Positions 9,552 through 20,063 of a DNA stretch of 25,146 nt are shown here, piece by piece. A program made the position numbers and the translations under genes. Position 1 is the first letter of the stretch, and every line of letters begins with the position of its first letter. The stretch lies in NCBI GenBank assembly GCA_002812745.2, contig NCSJ02000478.1, positions 1-25,146 of the forward strand, in the 5' to 3' direction. This DNA is from Scytalidium lignicola (lineage: Eukaryota; Ascomycota; Leotiomycetes). Below the pieces are notes generated by a model. The model worked only from the letters and a program-made list of their open reading frames with translations, searched no databases and had not been told where the DNA came from.

Positions 9552-11187
9552 ATGAGTTCGGGTCTTCGACAGCGTGCTGTAGTCTCATCTTTTATCTGTA
9601 CTTCCCCACAATCCCCAGCAGGCCTCACATTTGCGCTTTTCAAGCGTAGTCAGGATGTCAGTACGTATCGGTAAGTCGCTGCAATATTTCGGATATGTCA
9701 CCGGAAATGTATAAGTTCTCCTTTAGCACAAGTTTAAAAGAAGCACACTGATCACATGAGCCAGCGGTAAATGGGCTGTTTGTTCAGGGTCAATTGATCC
9801 CAATGATAATTCTCCAGAACATGCTGCTCAGCGCGAAATCTTGGAGGAAACAGCTCTGTCTGTGCCTGAAGACATTCAATTGCTGCGGCGTGGCAAGAAA
9901 TTTTCACTTATTGATCAGCAGTTGAAGACGGAGTGGACCATTTACCCTTTCGCCTGGGAACTTAAACCAGGAGCTAAGCCCATAACCTTTGATTGGGAAC
10001 ATACTGAATATAAATTCATCAAACCAGATGAAATGGAGCAGTATGAGCATGTCCCCCAGCTAGAGGTTGGCATGCGCAGAGTGCTGGTGAGTGATGAAAC
10101 GGAGAAGGGCCTTCAAGCGCTTCGAGAAGATCATGAGAGTGGTGCTCAGGCATTGGCCGTAAAAGCTCTTCAAATTTTGTTGAATTCTGTGCAACAGGGA
10201 GATCTTAGCAAGCTGGACAACACCGAGGATTTCTGGAATCAATTCAGGTGGATGGCTTGGCATCTGGGGAAAAACGGGCGGCCAAGTATGGCTGCTGCTA
10301 TTGAGGCACAGTTATTCAAATCGGCAGAGTCTATAAAAGCGAAGCTAGACTCCAGCACTGAATCTACCTTGGAAGTTATTCCGGTGGATAAGGCTAGAAA
10401 GATTGCTAAAGAAGCTATTGAGTTGAGGATCGAAGCGGCACAGACAACCCTTGAAAATCTAGCGGGCAACTTTGTCAGCCTTGTGGAAAGCAGGCCACCA
10501 GTGGATAGAGTTGAAGATCAGTCGCGTCCGATACATATTGTGACCTTATCTTTTTCGGGGACAATCACCCAGTGCCTATCTTGTTTGATTTGCGTCCTTG
10601 CAACAAGAGGATTTAACATCTCACTCTCTGTCCTCGAATCAAGACCTAAATTTGAGGGCACATCATTCGTCAATGGCCTTCTGTCACGTCTTAGATATGA
10701 TCCCTCTGTTATCAATAAGCTACAAGTGGAGGTGGTGTCTGATGCAAGTGTCGCAACAGTCACTAGAAATGCAGATTATCTGGTCTTGGGAGGCGACAAA
10801 GTCCTACCTAACGGCGATGTCAGCAACAAGATTGGAAGTCTAGTCGCGGCTATTGTAACAAAGTCTATCAATCCAGAGTGTCAAGTCGTTGCCGCTTTTG
10901 AGACCAGTAAGATAACTTCCTCGAGTTTTGAGGGAAACAATGCCAAAGTGGAGTATAATGAGCCGACGGAGTTGAGTAGTGCCTGGCCTAAGGATGTGGT
11001 AGATGAGTTATCGAAGAAAAGGCACATAGGGTTTAAATTGGACGTCAAAAATGCTTACTTTGAATGGGTCACTGCAAAATGGATTGATGCTTATATCACC
11101 GAGCAAGGGGTGTTTAAGGTGGAAGATATTGAAAGGCTTAGCAAGGAAAGTAAGGAGCTTGAGGTCAGAATGTTTGGTGACTTGTAA
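9552..11187 (+). CDS. Nudix domain fused to an initiation-factor-2B / ribose-1,5-bisphosphate isomerase-like domain
   Basis: Two exons, 9552-9670 and 9765-11187, encode 513 residues. The join rebuilds a continuous Nudix fold (FALFKRS, then [11 protein letters not shown]), which supports the ATG at 9552. The Nudix box core REILEET is at residues 63-69, but the segment before it is one residue longer than the GX5EX7REUXEEXGU pattern and the final Gly is Ala, so metal-dependent hydrolysis is uncertain. From about residue 120 a helical segment leads to an eIF-2B-family domain: [20 protein letters not shown], and [16 protein letters not shown] with Asp384 in the catalytic-Asp position of MtnA/ribose-1,5-bisphosphate isomerase relatives. 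It lacks features of a true eIF2B subunit complex partner that I could test here. A likely role is handling a phosphorylated sugar or nucleotide metabolite in the cytosol; this is inferred. A solo LTR begins 29 bp after the stop and may shape the transcript end. Confidence 0.85.
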
Positions 11188-11211
11188 ATAAGAACTAGGG
11201 CTGGAGTCGCA

Positions 11212-11408
11212 TACTATGTTGCAATATTTGGAGTTTACGGATGCCACTTCACAGTGTTCTTACGGTTGCCTGTACGACCGTAACTGTTGACCATAACGGT
11301 TTTACGGCCGTAACTCTCGGTATATATAGAATCTGCTGTAGTTGTAGACTCCTTAAGCAATCAATACAATAGTGGTTCTGTATTCCTGCGTTTCCAGTCA
11401 ACATACTA
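11212..11408. mobile_element. Solo LTR (187 bp, 11217-11403) with 5-bp target duplication TACTA
   Basis: The element starts TGTTG at 11217 and ends CAACA at 11403, a 5-bp terminal inverted repeat of the TG..CA type. It is flanked by identical TACTA at 11212-11216 and 11404-11408. Inside are a perfect 12-bp palindrome TTACGGCCGTAA (11302-11313), further TTACGG/CCGTAA copies, and a TATATATA promoter-like box near 11320. No internal retrotransposon genes remain, so it is read as a solo LTR left by recombination. The short length and 5-bp duplication suit a Ty1/copia-type element, but the superfamily is inferred. Its orientation is not certain. Confidence 0.85.
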
Positions 11409-11980
11409 TATGCAGAAATAATGTACAAAAAAGAAAGATTAATTAATGTAAGGAAATGGTAATTTATAAATTTATAAAACTAAAATGGGTTACATCACTT
11501 CGTTCAGATTATCACGTTAATTACTTATCATTAATATCAGGTCAAGTTTGAGGTCTTGTTTTACCGAATCCCATCTGCACAATATGATTTTTGACATGCG
11601 ATAAAGGTTTGGCATAAATCTACCTACAATTTCCCCGAATCAGCGATTGTATAGGCCATTGTAATTTTAATGAAGTGCGTATAACTACTTTGACTGGTAC
11701 AAATACAATATATGATACGTACCCCATATCATAATGTAAAAGTTAGTCAAGTTAACTAGAAACAATGTTTGTGAAGTTATAATTATCCGATATCGATGAT
11801 TTCAGGTGGGTTTCTGGAGTACTGTACGCCAGAACAAATATAAAATAATGGCAGGTTAAACCCCCACTTTAGGACACATTAAATTTCATTTGAGCTCAAA
11901 GTACGCTACTTCCCTCAACTCTAGATTCCTACCTGATTTGAAACTCAATTAGTCTCATATAAACTATATATTCTTTACCT
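11409..11980. other. AT-rich spacer with promoter of the Egt2-like gene
   Basis: No coding segment is supported. One TACTGTA heptamer lies at 11820-11826. AT-rich sequence with a CATATAAAC stretch at 11956-11964 lies just before the next start codon; it is too close to be a confident TATA box. Confidence 0.5.
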
Positions 11981-13447
11981 ATGATGGCAGATATTACCAA
12001 CCTTAGCATTGACAGGCAAGCTTCGAGGTATGAGCCAACACCATTTGGCAAGGCAATGCTAAAGCATTTTGCATTCGCAAAGGGTTATAGAAACTTAAAC
12101 CATGGTGAATATAATCAGTCCTATATGTTTATATGATCTTATCCCATCAATTCTAACTGTTTATAAGGATCTTATGGAACATGGCCAACTGCAATTCGCG
12201 ACATAATCACTAGCCTTCGAGATCAATGCGAGGCAACACCGTGTCCTTTTATTAAATGGGAATATCCTAAAATCCTTGACGATAATCGTATGGCGATTGC
12301 TAAATTCCTCAAAGTCCCAGTATCGAGTGTAGTCTTTGTTCCCAATGCAACGACTGCTGTCAATACCGTCCTCAGGAATATAACTTGGAACTTAGACGCA
12401 AGAGATGAAATACTTCAGTTTAACATTATCTACGGTGCATGTGGCAAGACTACCGAGTACATAAGGGAATCAACCCACAATCTCGTCACTGTCCGTGAGA
12501 TACCGTTGAAATTTCCTCTGGAAGACTTCGATATTTTAGAAGCATTTAGAGGTGCCATAAATGCTTCCAGAATCTCAGATCATCGACCGCGTCTAGCAAT
12601 CTTCGATACTATAGTCTCAAATCCAGGCTTGCGTCTTCCTTTTGAATATCTAACTTCTATCTGCCACGAAGAAGGTATCTTAAGTCTCATCGATGGCGCA
12701 CATGGTATTGGTCACATCAATTTTGAGCTCTCAACGCTTGATCCTGACTTCTTCGTCAGCAACTGCCATAAATGGTTATTTGTTCCCCGCGGCTGCGCTG
12801 TGTTCTACGTCCCTGAGAGGAATCAGACTGTGATGAGGAGTACCCTCCCCACATCCCATGGCTTCAGCCCAGAACCAGACAGTAGTATTGCTGGCAGGAA
12901 GAACAGTTCTCAACATTGGTCGGTTAAGAAAGCTGTACCCAAGGGCTCATTTGTGTCAAACTTTGAGTACGTAGGAACAGTAGACTATACGCCGTATTTA
13001 TGCGTCGCAGAAGCAATCAAGTGGCGGGAAGAAGTGTGTGGTGGAGAGGAGAAGATTCGGGATTATTGTCATAATCTAGCAGTGCAAGGTGGGAAAAGAG
13101 TGGCGGAAATATTAGGGACGAGGATACTAGATAATGAGACACATACGCTGACAAATTGCAATATGGTCAATATCTTGCTCCCAATATCTTTGGGGAAAGG
13201 GGAGGTTGAGGGGAAGAATATTGTTATAGATGGTGAAGGAATGCAAGAAGCCGTTACGACATGGATGCTTGAGACGATTGTTCCAGACTACAGAACATAT
13301 ATTCCATTTTTTTGGTTTCAGAATGGTTGGTGGTGTAGGCTAAGTGCTCAGGTATATATGGATATGGAGGATTTTGAGTGGGCTGGACGAGCATTAAAAG
13401 ATTTGTGCGAACGGGTTGGTCGAGGTGAGTTTTTGGCTGAAAAATAA
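11981..13447 (+). CDS. egt2-like: Class-V PLP-dependent enzyme, Egt2-like hercynylcysteine S-oxide lyase
   Basis: Two exons, 11981-12104 and 12168-13447, encode 467 residues. The 63-nt intron has a TTCTAAC branch site, and splicing rebuilds the family's LNHGSYGT motif. The protein matches fungal Egt2 throughout: PFGK near the start, NATTAVNTVLRN, IYGACGKT, DGAHGIGH, the PLP lysine Lys243 in NCHKWLF, PRGCAVFYVP, STLPTSHGF, and VGTVD. Egt2 is known to cleave hercynylcysteine sulfoxide, the last step of ergothioneine synthesis, in fungi acting after Egt1. Egt1 is not in the window, as expected since the two genes are usually unlinked. The start could also be the adjacent ATG at 11984. It could be a paralogue with another C-S lyase or epimerase role, since this family is often labelled isopenicillin-N-epimerase-like. 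The insert after SHGF (SIAGRKNSSQ) is a variable loop. The fold is certain; the substrate is likely. Confidence 0.85.
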
Positions 13448-14916
13448 AGGGAGCAAAATTTTCAATTCCCTGTTACCATGCATATCAATTGGCCATCACC
13501 TTTATAACCAAAAGTGTAGGTATAAAGCAGTCATAGGCGTAGGAGGACATGTTCAAGTTAAAATAATATCAATAAATACTTTATTATCCGTTAATTCAGC
13601 TGGCTGTCTGACCACTAGCCGTCTTATTCTTACATAATTGCAGGATTTCGGACTCAATATAATATCCGTAAAGTATTCTCAGGGGCCGCATAGCAGGAGG
13701 TGTAGCCTTGACGGTTTGTAAAAGGTAAAGCTTTAAGTATTTAAAAATAGTGGTTGGAGCATGTAAACCCGTCCCTTCAGGTCAATAGTTATCTGCACCC
13801 TCTAACTGCCCTGGAAATCGACCAACGTTTCATGTTAGTTGCTAAATACTAAATTAAAATACTCATAATGCAAAGATCTGAGTAAATGCAAGATCACAAA
13901 CTAATGTCCGTCTTAGCTAATACTTTCGAGAGGGGTGAAATATATTAAAGACCTTTCAAGAGTGGTATACCTGCAAGATTACTGCACACTACCTACTCCA
14001 TACAGCTACGGTACTTAAGATACCCGTGCGGCTACTCGGTACGGAGCTGCCCGCTTTAGTATTTCGGTACTGTAATTACTGTACTCTGAGATAGGCATAT
14101 CTCATCCAACCGTTTGTATTCGTGCAACAGATCTGACTGTATTGTACAGTGCTTTGACATTATAATTATAGTACTATAGTCGAGAGCCATACCGCAAAAG
14201 TTTAAATGTTACCGATTTGAGTCAAAGACAAACTAACACCGTACGTAAGTACAGTCAACTTAAACAGCCTATATTTGAAATTCTGCGGAGTCTTTTGCTG
14301 TCAATATTGCGTCAATTTTCGACGTTTTCCTCGGAATCTTTTCACCAATTATACCACGAAGATGGGTATGAATCTAGACTACTTACCAGTTTTATACTGG
14401 ATACAACATTGCATAGACACTTAGACGTGAGTGCCTACAAACCATTTACTGTACGAAGTATGAGAAGGAAGTTCAAAGCCTCTGTTTGGCACAAACTTCA
14501 ATGCGCAGTTTATGAACACATCAAATCAATCAATCACCACATAATAAGTATTTAGAGGGAGTAGTACAATCTAGAATGTTCTAATGTTTCATACGTCCAA
14601 ACACGTGTACGAGTATCGTATTAAAGGGTAGGATCCTGCGCGTGTTATTATTTGGGGGTGGCTTCGCAAAAATGATTTGCGAGCACTATGCTTACTCGAA
14701 CTGTGCTCTTGCCGAGGAACCTTTTTCAGTTAAGGTTTGGGGTTTACATGGATTTTGACCAATCAAAGCCCTTTGTTATAAAACGTGTTCTTACTGTATC
14801 CTCAAACCACTATAAAAGCAGCTCATAAAGGCCAAACTTGACTAAGTTATGCCTGGCATATTGACATGAAGTTTTCCCTGTAAGATTCTCCTGTAGGGAA
14901 GTAGCCATGCTCTGTA

Positions 14917-14941
14917 TTTCTATTATTATCAGGAGTCATAC
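14917..14941 (+). repeat. 25-bp direct repeat, copy 1
   Basis: Begins TTTCTATTATTATCA and ends GAGTCATAC; it matches 15191-15215 in 24 of 25 positions, in the same orientation, 274 bp apart. The flanks do not match. Confidence 0.75.
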
Positions 14942-15190
14942 GTCCGTGCAGTACTGTACTGTAGTTCTATTTTAGTTGGCTAACTCCTGATATTTGAGAG
15001 GGAACCCTTGTATTTAATTCTTTGTCATAATGGTTGAGGCTGATGGCTTCTTTGACTAATTAGAGTTGTTGATTGCATAATGTGACCTCTTCTGCAATCT
15101 ATGCAATCATCCGATCTGTTAAAGTCAACTAGCCATTAACAGCTTGGTTCGGTTTCAATTTGAAACTCAAATACACCATTTTACTTCACC

Positions 15191-15215
15191 TTTCTATTAT
15201 TATCACGAGTCATAC
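15191..15215 (+). repeat. 25-bp direct repeat, copy 2
   Basis: Second copy of the repeat at 14917-14941, with one C-for-G difference after TTATCA. Role unknown. Confidence 0.75.
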
Positions 15216-15525
15216 TGTGGAATGTCCATCGGGCAACCCTTATACAGTACAACCATACAGGCTAGTGTACTGCTCTAGAATATTTCATCTTTAGTTTAAG
15301 GATAAGATGTCTAACTTTGAAATTCATGCAATTCAAAGCCTGCTTACTGTATCCCTATTATTGTGACATGTAGTAGGATCTAAATCAAAAATCTATGCAC
15401 TTCAGAGAGAAGCCCCATATGCTGGTTTTTACAATTACAGTCAGACGGATCGGCCGAACCTCCACTGATTAATTCCTCACAAAAAGCAATGACTGTCTTT
15501 GTAGAGCTGGTTGAGCAGGTAACAA

Positions 15526-15534
15526 TATATATAT
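15526..15534 (+). promoter_or_regulatory. TATA-like box of the secreted-protein gene
   Basis: TATATATAT lies 105 bases before the ATG at 15639, followed by a pyrimidine-rich leader. The position fits a core promoter. Confidence 0.4.
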
Positions 15535-15638
15535 GTCGTAAGTTTTCGTCGGTTTAAGATCTCCTACTCTAAAAGTCAAAGGCAAAATCAAGAAAAGCTT
15601 TATCAGACTCATTACTTTCCTTTTATTGTTCATTGAAA

Positions 15639-18420
15639 ATGATATTAAAACACGTCATTGTGTGGATCGCCTTATATCAGGCTGCCATAGCCGCAAGTGG
15701 ACCACTATATCCCAGAACAAACGTTACCACTACCTCGACAATACATTCTACGACAAACCATACTACGACAATCAAAGCTAGCAGCACTACTAAACCAACT
15801 GAGCCACCGGTTATCGACAACCTCGTGAACTGCTTCCAGCCACGAGCTAGTGATGCGCCATCTGCGACGGACCTCGCCAATTTGATCACTTCATCAATTG
15901 CTACGGTTTGTGTTGATGTTGGAACGGGTCAAGGAGGCACAGCAGCATCCCTCTCTCAAGGATACGCGTATTATGGAGCCTCCAGCATTTTCCGTAACCA
16001 GGACAGTTGCCTAGCAGCATTCACCAATATTACAACGACATGCATTACAAACGGCACATTTTATGGCGGCGAGGTTATTGTTGATGGGGAACTTTACAAC
16101 TTGACCAACGCGGTGTACCCAGGAAACCCTATCATTACAGGACAAGGGGCACCGAAAAATCCAGAAAAGGCTCCGCAGTTTCCACCGCCAGGACCTTCAC
16201 TACCAAACCAGGTCGCCTCGTGTCCTCAACCATTCCTCATAAATCAGACTATAGACTGGCAGGTGCCAGGTGGTGACAACACNTTTTTCACAGGATTATG
16301 ACGCAAGCTCTTTCCCTCAATTGTTTACAGCAAACACGCAGTGGCGTGTAATGACTAGAGATTTAACGGACATCAAAGCATGGAACGTCACCTTTATAGG
16401 GGGTGCAACTCCTGATGTACAGGTATCATCAAACCCTATAGTGGCTTCATGGGAAATGCAAGATCCTCTTCCTGGTATGTCAATCCATCATATATTAGAA
16501 TGGTTCATGGACTAAAGAGACCAATAGCAAAAATAACCATCACTGGAACTTTTATCGATGGCTTATTGAACGATTATGTCGGTACTATTTATCATACTCC
16601 ATTTTTTATTCAAGGCACGGTATGTTTTCAGAGAGTTTATTTTGCATAGCTTTTATCGACATTGGACATTTGACTGATGATGGATTTGTAAGGGATCGGC
16701 TAAATGCAATGCCCAATTNCCCCCCATTGCCACCGTATTTAGATAACGGGCGTCAGCATACCCCCAGCGAAATCCAGGCGACATGTCAAGCATTCACAAG
16801 TAAGCACCATGATTCAGAAGAGATTAAATGCCCTACCATCTCTCTGTTCCTTTTTTCTAAATTTATATTTGAGAATCTCGAGACTGATTGTTTCAATTGT
16901 ATAGACCAGTATTCTCTATCCGATGGAAGCTTCTGGGATGCCGCAAATGCAAGTTATATGGCTTTAGTTTTGAACCGAGTTTTCCAACCAGGACCTACTC
17001 CTTTCGATGAGTTCATGTCCAAGGAACTGCACGGACCTGGGAACTGGGACTGTGCGCTGGTCCAAAGTGACTGTGGAGGTGGTCTGCAATGCACTGATGT
17101 AGACACTCCAGCTGGCTATGCTATTTTGGAATCATTGACTGGGCTTCATAATGTTAGTGTCAAATCCTGCACACATGCACACCTCCGTAGATCGAGCTAA
17201 TGAAAATCTAGTATTTTAATGTCCTTTATGGCGCTATGAATGGAGCTGCCGCAACAGTTGGTCTTGACTTGGCTGCATTCACTCAGACATTCGCGCCTGC
17301 AGTGGACGATGGCGATTTCCTCAAACAATTACTTGACGTGGGAGCACTCCTCTTAGGTTTCACCAATGCCTATGTCGGTTTTATTGCTGGTGTTGAGAAA
17401 TTCGGAGCTTTTGACGGGAAATTGATTGATAAGTCAGCCTCTGCGATCTCATCAATCGCGTCTGGCGGCATTGCGATTGCAAAGGATAGCTTGCCTGCGT
17501 AAGTTATTTGGAGCTTCTTTCCCTCACAAACCTATTGCTTTTATACTGACATGAATTTACGCACAATATAGAAGCCAGCAATTATGGATCAATGAAGGAG
17601 ATATTGGCCATGGCCTCGTCAAGTTCATTAACTCCTTGCAAGGCACTCTCTCCGACTATGTCAATGCTATGATGACCAATGGCAGCTACCAGTCCGGTGG
17701 CACTACATTTACGTTAGCTGAAACGATCGATCAAGGCTTGTGGCTGAGTGATCCTTTCCGATCAGTCGACGCATCCGGCCAGAGTACCACCACCGACTCA
17801 GTTAATGTCCAGGCAGATTTTGAGAAACTATTTTATGGGAAGATGATGTCAATTGCCTGGGTTCAGAACCCTAAGATGCGTCCTGTCATTATCCCATACC
17901 AATCAGCTGATCAGGATGTCGGTGACGGCACCAGTGTAACAAATGTAAGAATGATCAGCATTCCGAAATATACCCTGATTTACGAGAAGATACTGACAGT
18001 CTATTTAACTAGTTCTATGGTGCAAACACCGTCGTCCAGTATAATAATGCTGCATACGTTCTTTATTCCTATGATATGGACAAAGGCGCTACTCCACTGC
18101 CTGGAGGTACCCGTGATACTCTGGATGGTACAGCTGGAAACTGGGGTGGACTCACTATTGATGATATCGTAATCTCCAGCGTCAACGGTTGGCTATTGCA
18201 CAACCTCACAAATGGTTATCAGATGCCAGTACCATCTTTCAATACTGACGGTACTGGCGCTACGAGTGACATTCCCTTTTCACTTGGAGCTCAAACCCCA
18301 GGCTTCTTCAACATTCCAGTTTGTTCAATAAATCATTGGGCGACTCAGTACAACAATCCAAAAGGCGAACAAGGTTCTCCTGGAGATCCAAAATTTCCCT
18401 ATTTCCCATGTGACCTTTAA
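15639..18420 (+). CDS. Uncharacterised secreted multi-domain protein sharing a Cys module with the protease
   Basis: Six-exon model: 15639-16474, 16650-16799, 16905-17152, 17212-17498, 17572-17944, 18013-18420, about 766 residues once the N at 16283 is treated as a spurious base (without it, ...DNTFSQDYD... reads on in frame; with it, a stop follows at once). The true start is the ATG at 15639, giving a signal peptide (about residues 1-20) and a short Thr-rich linker. The first domain has C-x10-C (16008-16043) followed by YGG and GELYNLTNAVYP, clearly related to the protease tail. The rest is a large acidic, Gly-, Ala- and Asn-rich region with N-glycosylation sequons and motifs such as YFNVLYGAMNGA and INEGDIGHGLVKF. 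I do not recognise it with confidence; uncharacterised fungal secreted DUF families (DUF7872 is one guess to test) are candidates. Introns 2-5 are 59-105 nt; the first (175 nt, GTATGT..TAG) is the weakest call. A further N lies at 16719. Confidence 0.75.
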
Positions 18421-20063
18421 AAATGGTCATGGATCTATTTCATCTTTCCTTCTCTTGTTGTAGTATTTAAGTGGTCTACTCCCTTATTATTATATTGCTA
18501 CTAAGTATGGGTCTACTGCATATAGTCATTAGCATTTTGTATATAACTTATTAGAACTCATTCTAGCTCTCTAGCTTGACAATCAACTTACCCACCTTCG
18601 AATCAATTCCCTGAATAGTTTTAGANTTTTTTTTAAATTTCTCTAGTTTTGTAGATTTTATCCTCCAAAAGTAGGCTAGTTCCAGAACCTATCACAACAG
18701 GTCCAATTAAGAACAATGTAAAGCAGTCAAAAAGGAATTTCCATGGAATGTGGAGAATCAATTTAAGTAAGGCCTTTGTGATTTTCGCATTGAACGGAGC
18801 ATGAACTATCAGCGTTATTGTCCTGGTGAGAACTTATTACCGTAGAAAACGCAGCACATGAGATTTTAGCATGTTACAAGTAGATAATTTAGCCTCCACT
18901 CAATATTCACCATCTATCATTTCTCATCTTCATTTATATATCATTATTCTTGTTGGCAGGTCACATGTAAGCTACTGTAGAACCAAGTGTAGACTAGATG
19001 CATGTGTAGATAAGATTAGGCTAGTTCAATTGCGGTAGGAGGGGCGGTGCTACACGGCAATACTCCTCCATATCTGTCGCGGTAAAAAGTTACCGGACTG
19101 CGCCAAGACGCTAGTTATCCGTGTGTGCCATTAGATGTTACAGGTCTTTCAGTGAGTGAGATGCCTGAAGTGCCCTATAATTACAGGGCATCAGCAGCCT
19201 GAAGGTCACCGTAATTATAAGGCATTTCTGGCGCCAAATAATTAGCGCCTTGGCGTAAATCCGGTTACATATTACCGCGACCTCCGTATAGCTAACAACA
19301 ATTACAACCATATCAACACGTAATATCTTCATAGATTGGAGACCTTACGTTCACGTGGTGAACCGACAGTGCCTCTCAAAGCATAGCATCACCAACTTGT
19401 GTCGAATGTGTTTTATTGAACAATGTACAGAGTCATGCTCCTGTACTCAAATGGTCTTGTCACAATGGCAATTACGCTCCTGCTGTAGCAAAGAGGGCGG
19501 AAATGGGTTGCTATGTGTGATGCCTTAATAAGATCCTTCTCAGGAATCAAAACAACTTGTCGGTTGATACTACCCGATCACGTGCTATACCCAGCGTTGC
19601 ACCGTGCGATGAGTAAGCTACCTTCCTCCAGATGGGGCTTTGGATTAATGCCCTTTAGAATGTGTAAAAAGGGTAAATCCCAAGTAAATGCATGAGATGA
19701 GAACGAACAGACTTTATGGTGGTACTTTTTGATAAATCCCATGCTTCAAACTTAGGTAACTTAACGACAATGTACAACTGTAAGCCAGTGTGCCCAATAA
19801 CATTTAGGCTGTGAATCCCTGTACGCGTGTAGTAGATTATCTTTCAGCGTTATCAGCAAGGCTTTGTATTTATATTATACCTACTAAATATGTACACTTC
19901 ATGTAAGAGATAACTGTAAGCTGGATGTTAATAGATTAAGGTTTGTATTGGAGATTTATGTATATTCTGGCTTAGAAATGCCTATAGTGGATCACAGCTA
20001 GGGCTGAATGTATTTTGTTATTTATTTTTGATTTCGTGGACGTGTATTCACCATAAAAATACA
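18421..20063. other. Convergent intergenic region between secreted-protein and VAO-type genes
   Basis: Both neighbouring genes end here, so this is a shared 3' region. No coding segment is supported; the 60-64 codon readings at 19138-19332 and 19513-19695 have no gene features. It holds an N at 18626 before a run of eight T, a small inverted-repeat element (annotated), and an inverted repeat GTTCAC/GTGAAC around a CACGTG core at 19349-19363. Confidence 0.55.
19065..19289. mobile_element. Small inverted-repeat element (MITE-like), about 204 bp with a candidate 9-bp target duplication
   Basis: Two arms of about 40 bp are inverted copies: 19077-19116 (TCGCGGTAA..., ACCGGA..., CGCCAAGACGCTAG) and 19241-19280 (ATTAGCGCCTTGGCG..., TCCGGT..., TTACCGCGA). 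The flanks carry CCTCCATAT (19065-19073) and CCTCCGTAT (19281-19289), a 9-bp direct repeat with one mismatch that could be a target duplication, though the left side has three additional bases (CTG) before the arm. Inside lies a nested inverted pair, GCCCTATAATTAC (19172-19184) and GTAATTATAAGGC (19211-19223). There is no coding capacity. A 9-bp duplication would suit a Mutator-type MITE; this is inferred. Confidence 0.65.

Larger units (their letters stand above)
13448..15638. other. Long intergenic region (2.2 kb) upstream of the secreted-protein gene
   Basis: No gene is supported. The 112-codon open reading at 14217-14555 starts on TTG and has no recognisable features. The region holds eight or more TACTGTA/TACAGTA heptamers between 14068 and 15351, two 25-bp near-identical repeats, hairpins at 14089-14104 (GAGATA/TATCTC) and 14665-14681 (CGCAAA/TTTGCG), a CCAAT box near 14759, and a CGG-N5-CCG site at 15446-15456 of the zinc-cluster type. 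Confidence 0.5.

Noticed and set aside
14217..14555. 112-codon plus-strand reading
   Set aside because: It begins on TTG, has no upstream ATG in frame with coding character, no family motif, and lies in a repeat-rich spacer.
15633..15638. Start of the secreted-protein gene at 15633
   Set aside because: The codon there is TTG; the ATG at 15639 is in frame and gives a normal signal peptide.
16270..16300. Frameshift mutation inactivating the secreted-protein gene
   Set aside because: The frame breaks exactly at an N before a T run, and the downstream reading continues at once when the N is ignored.
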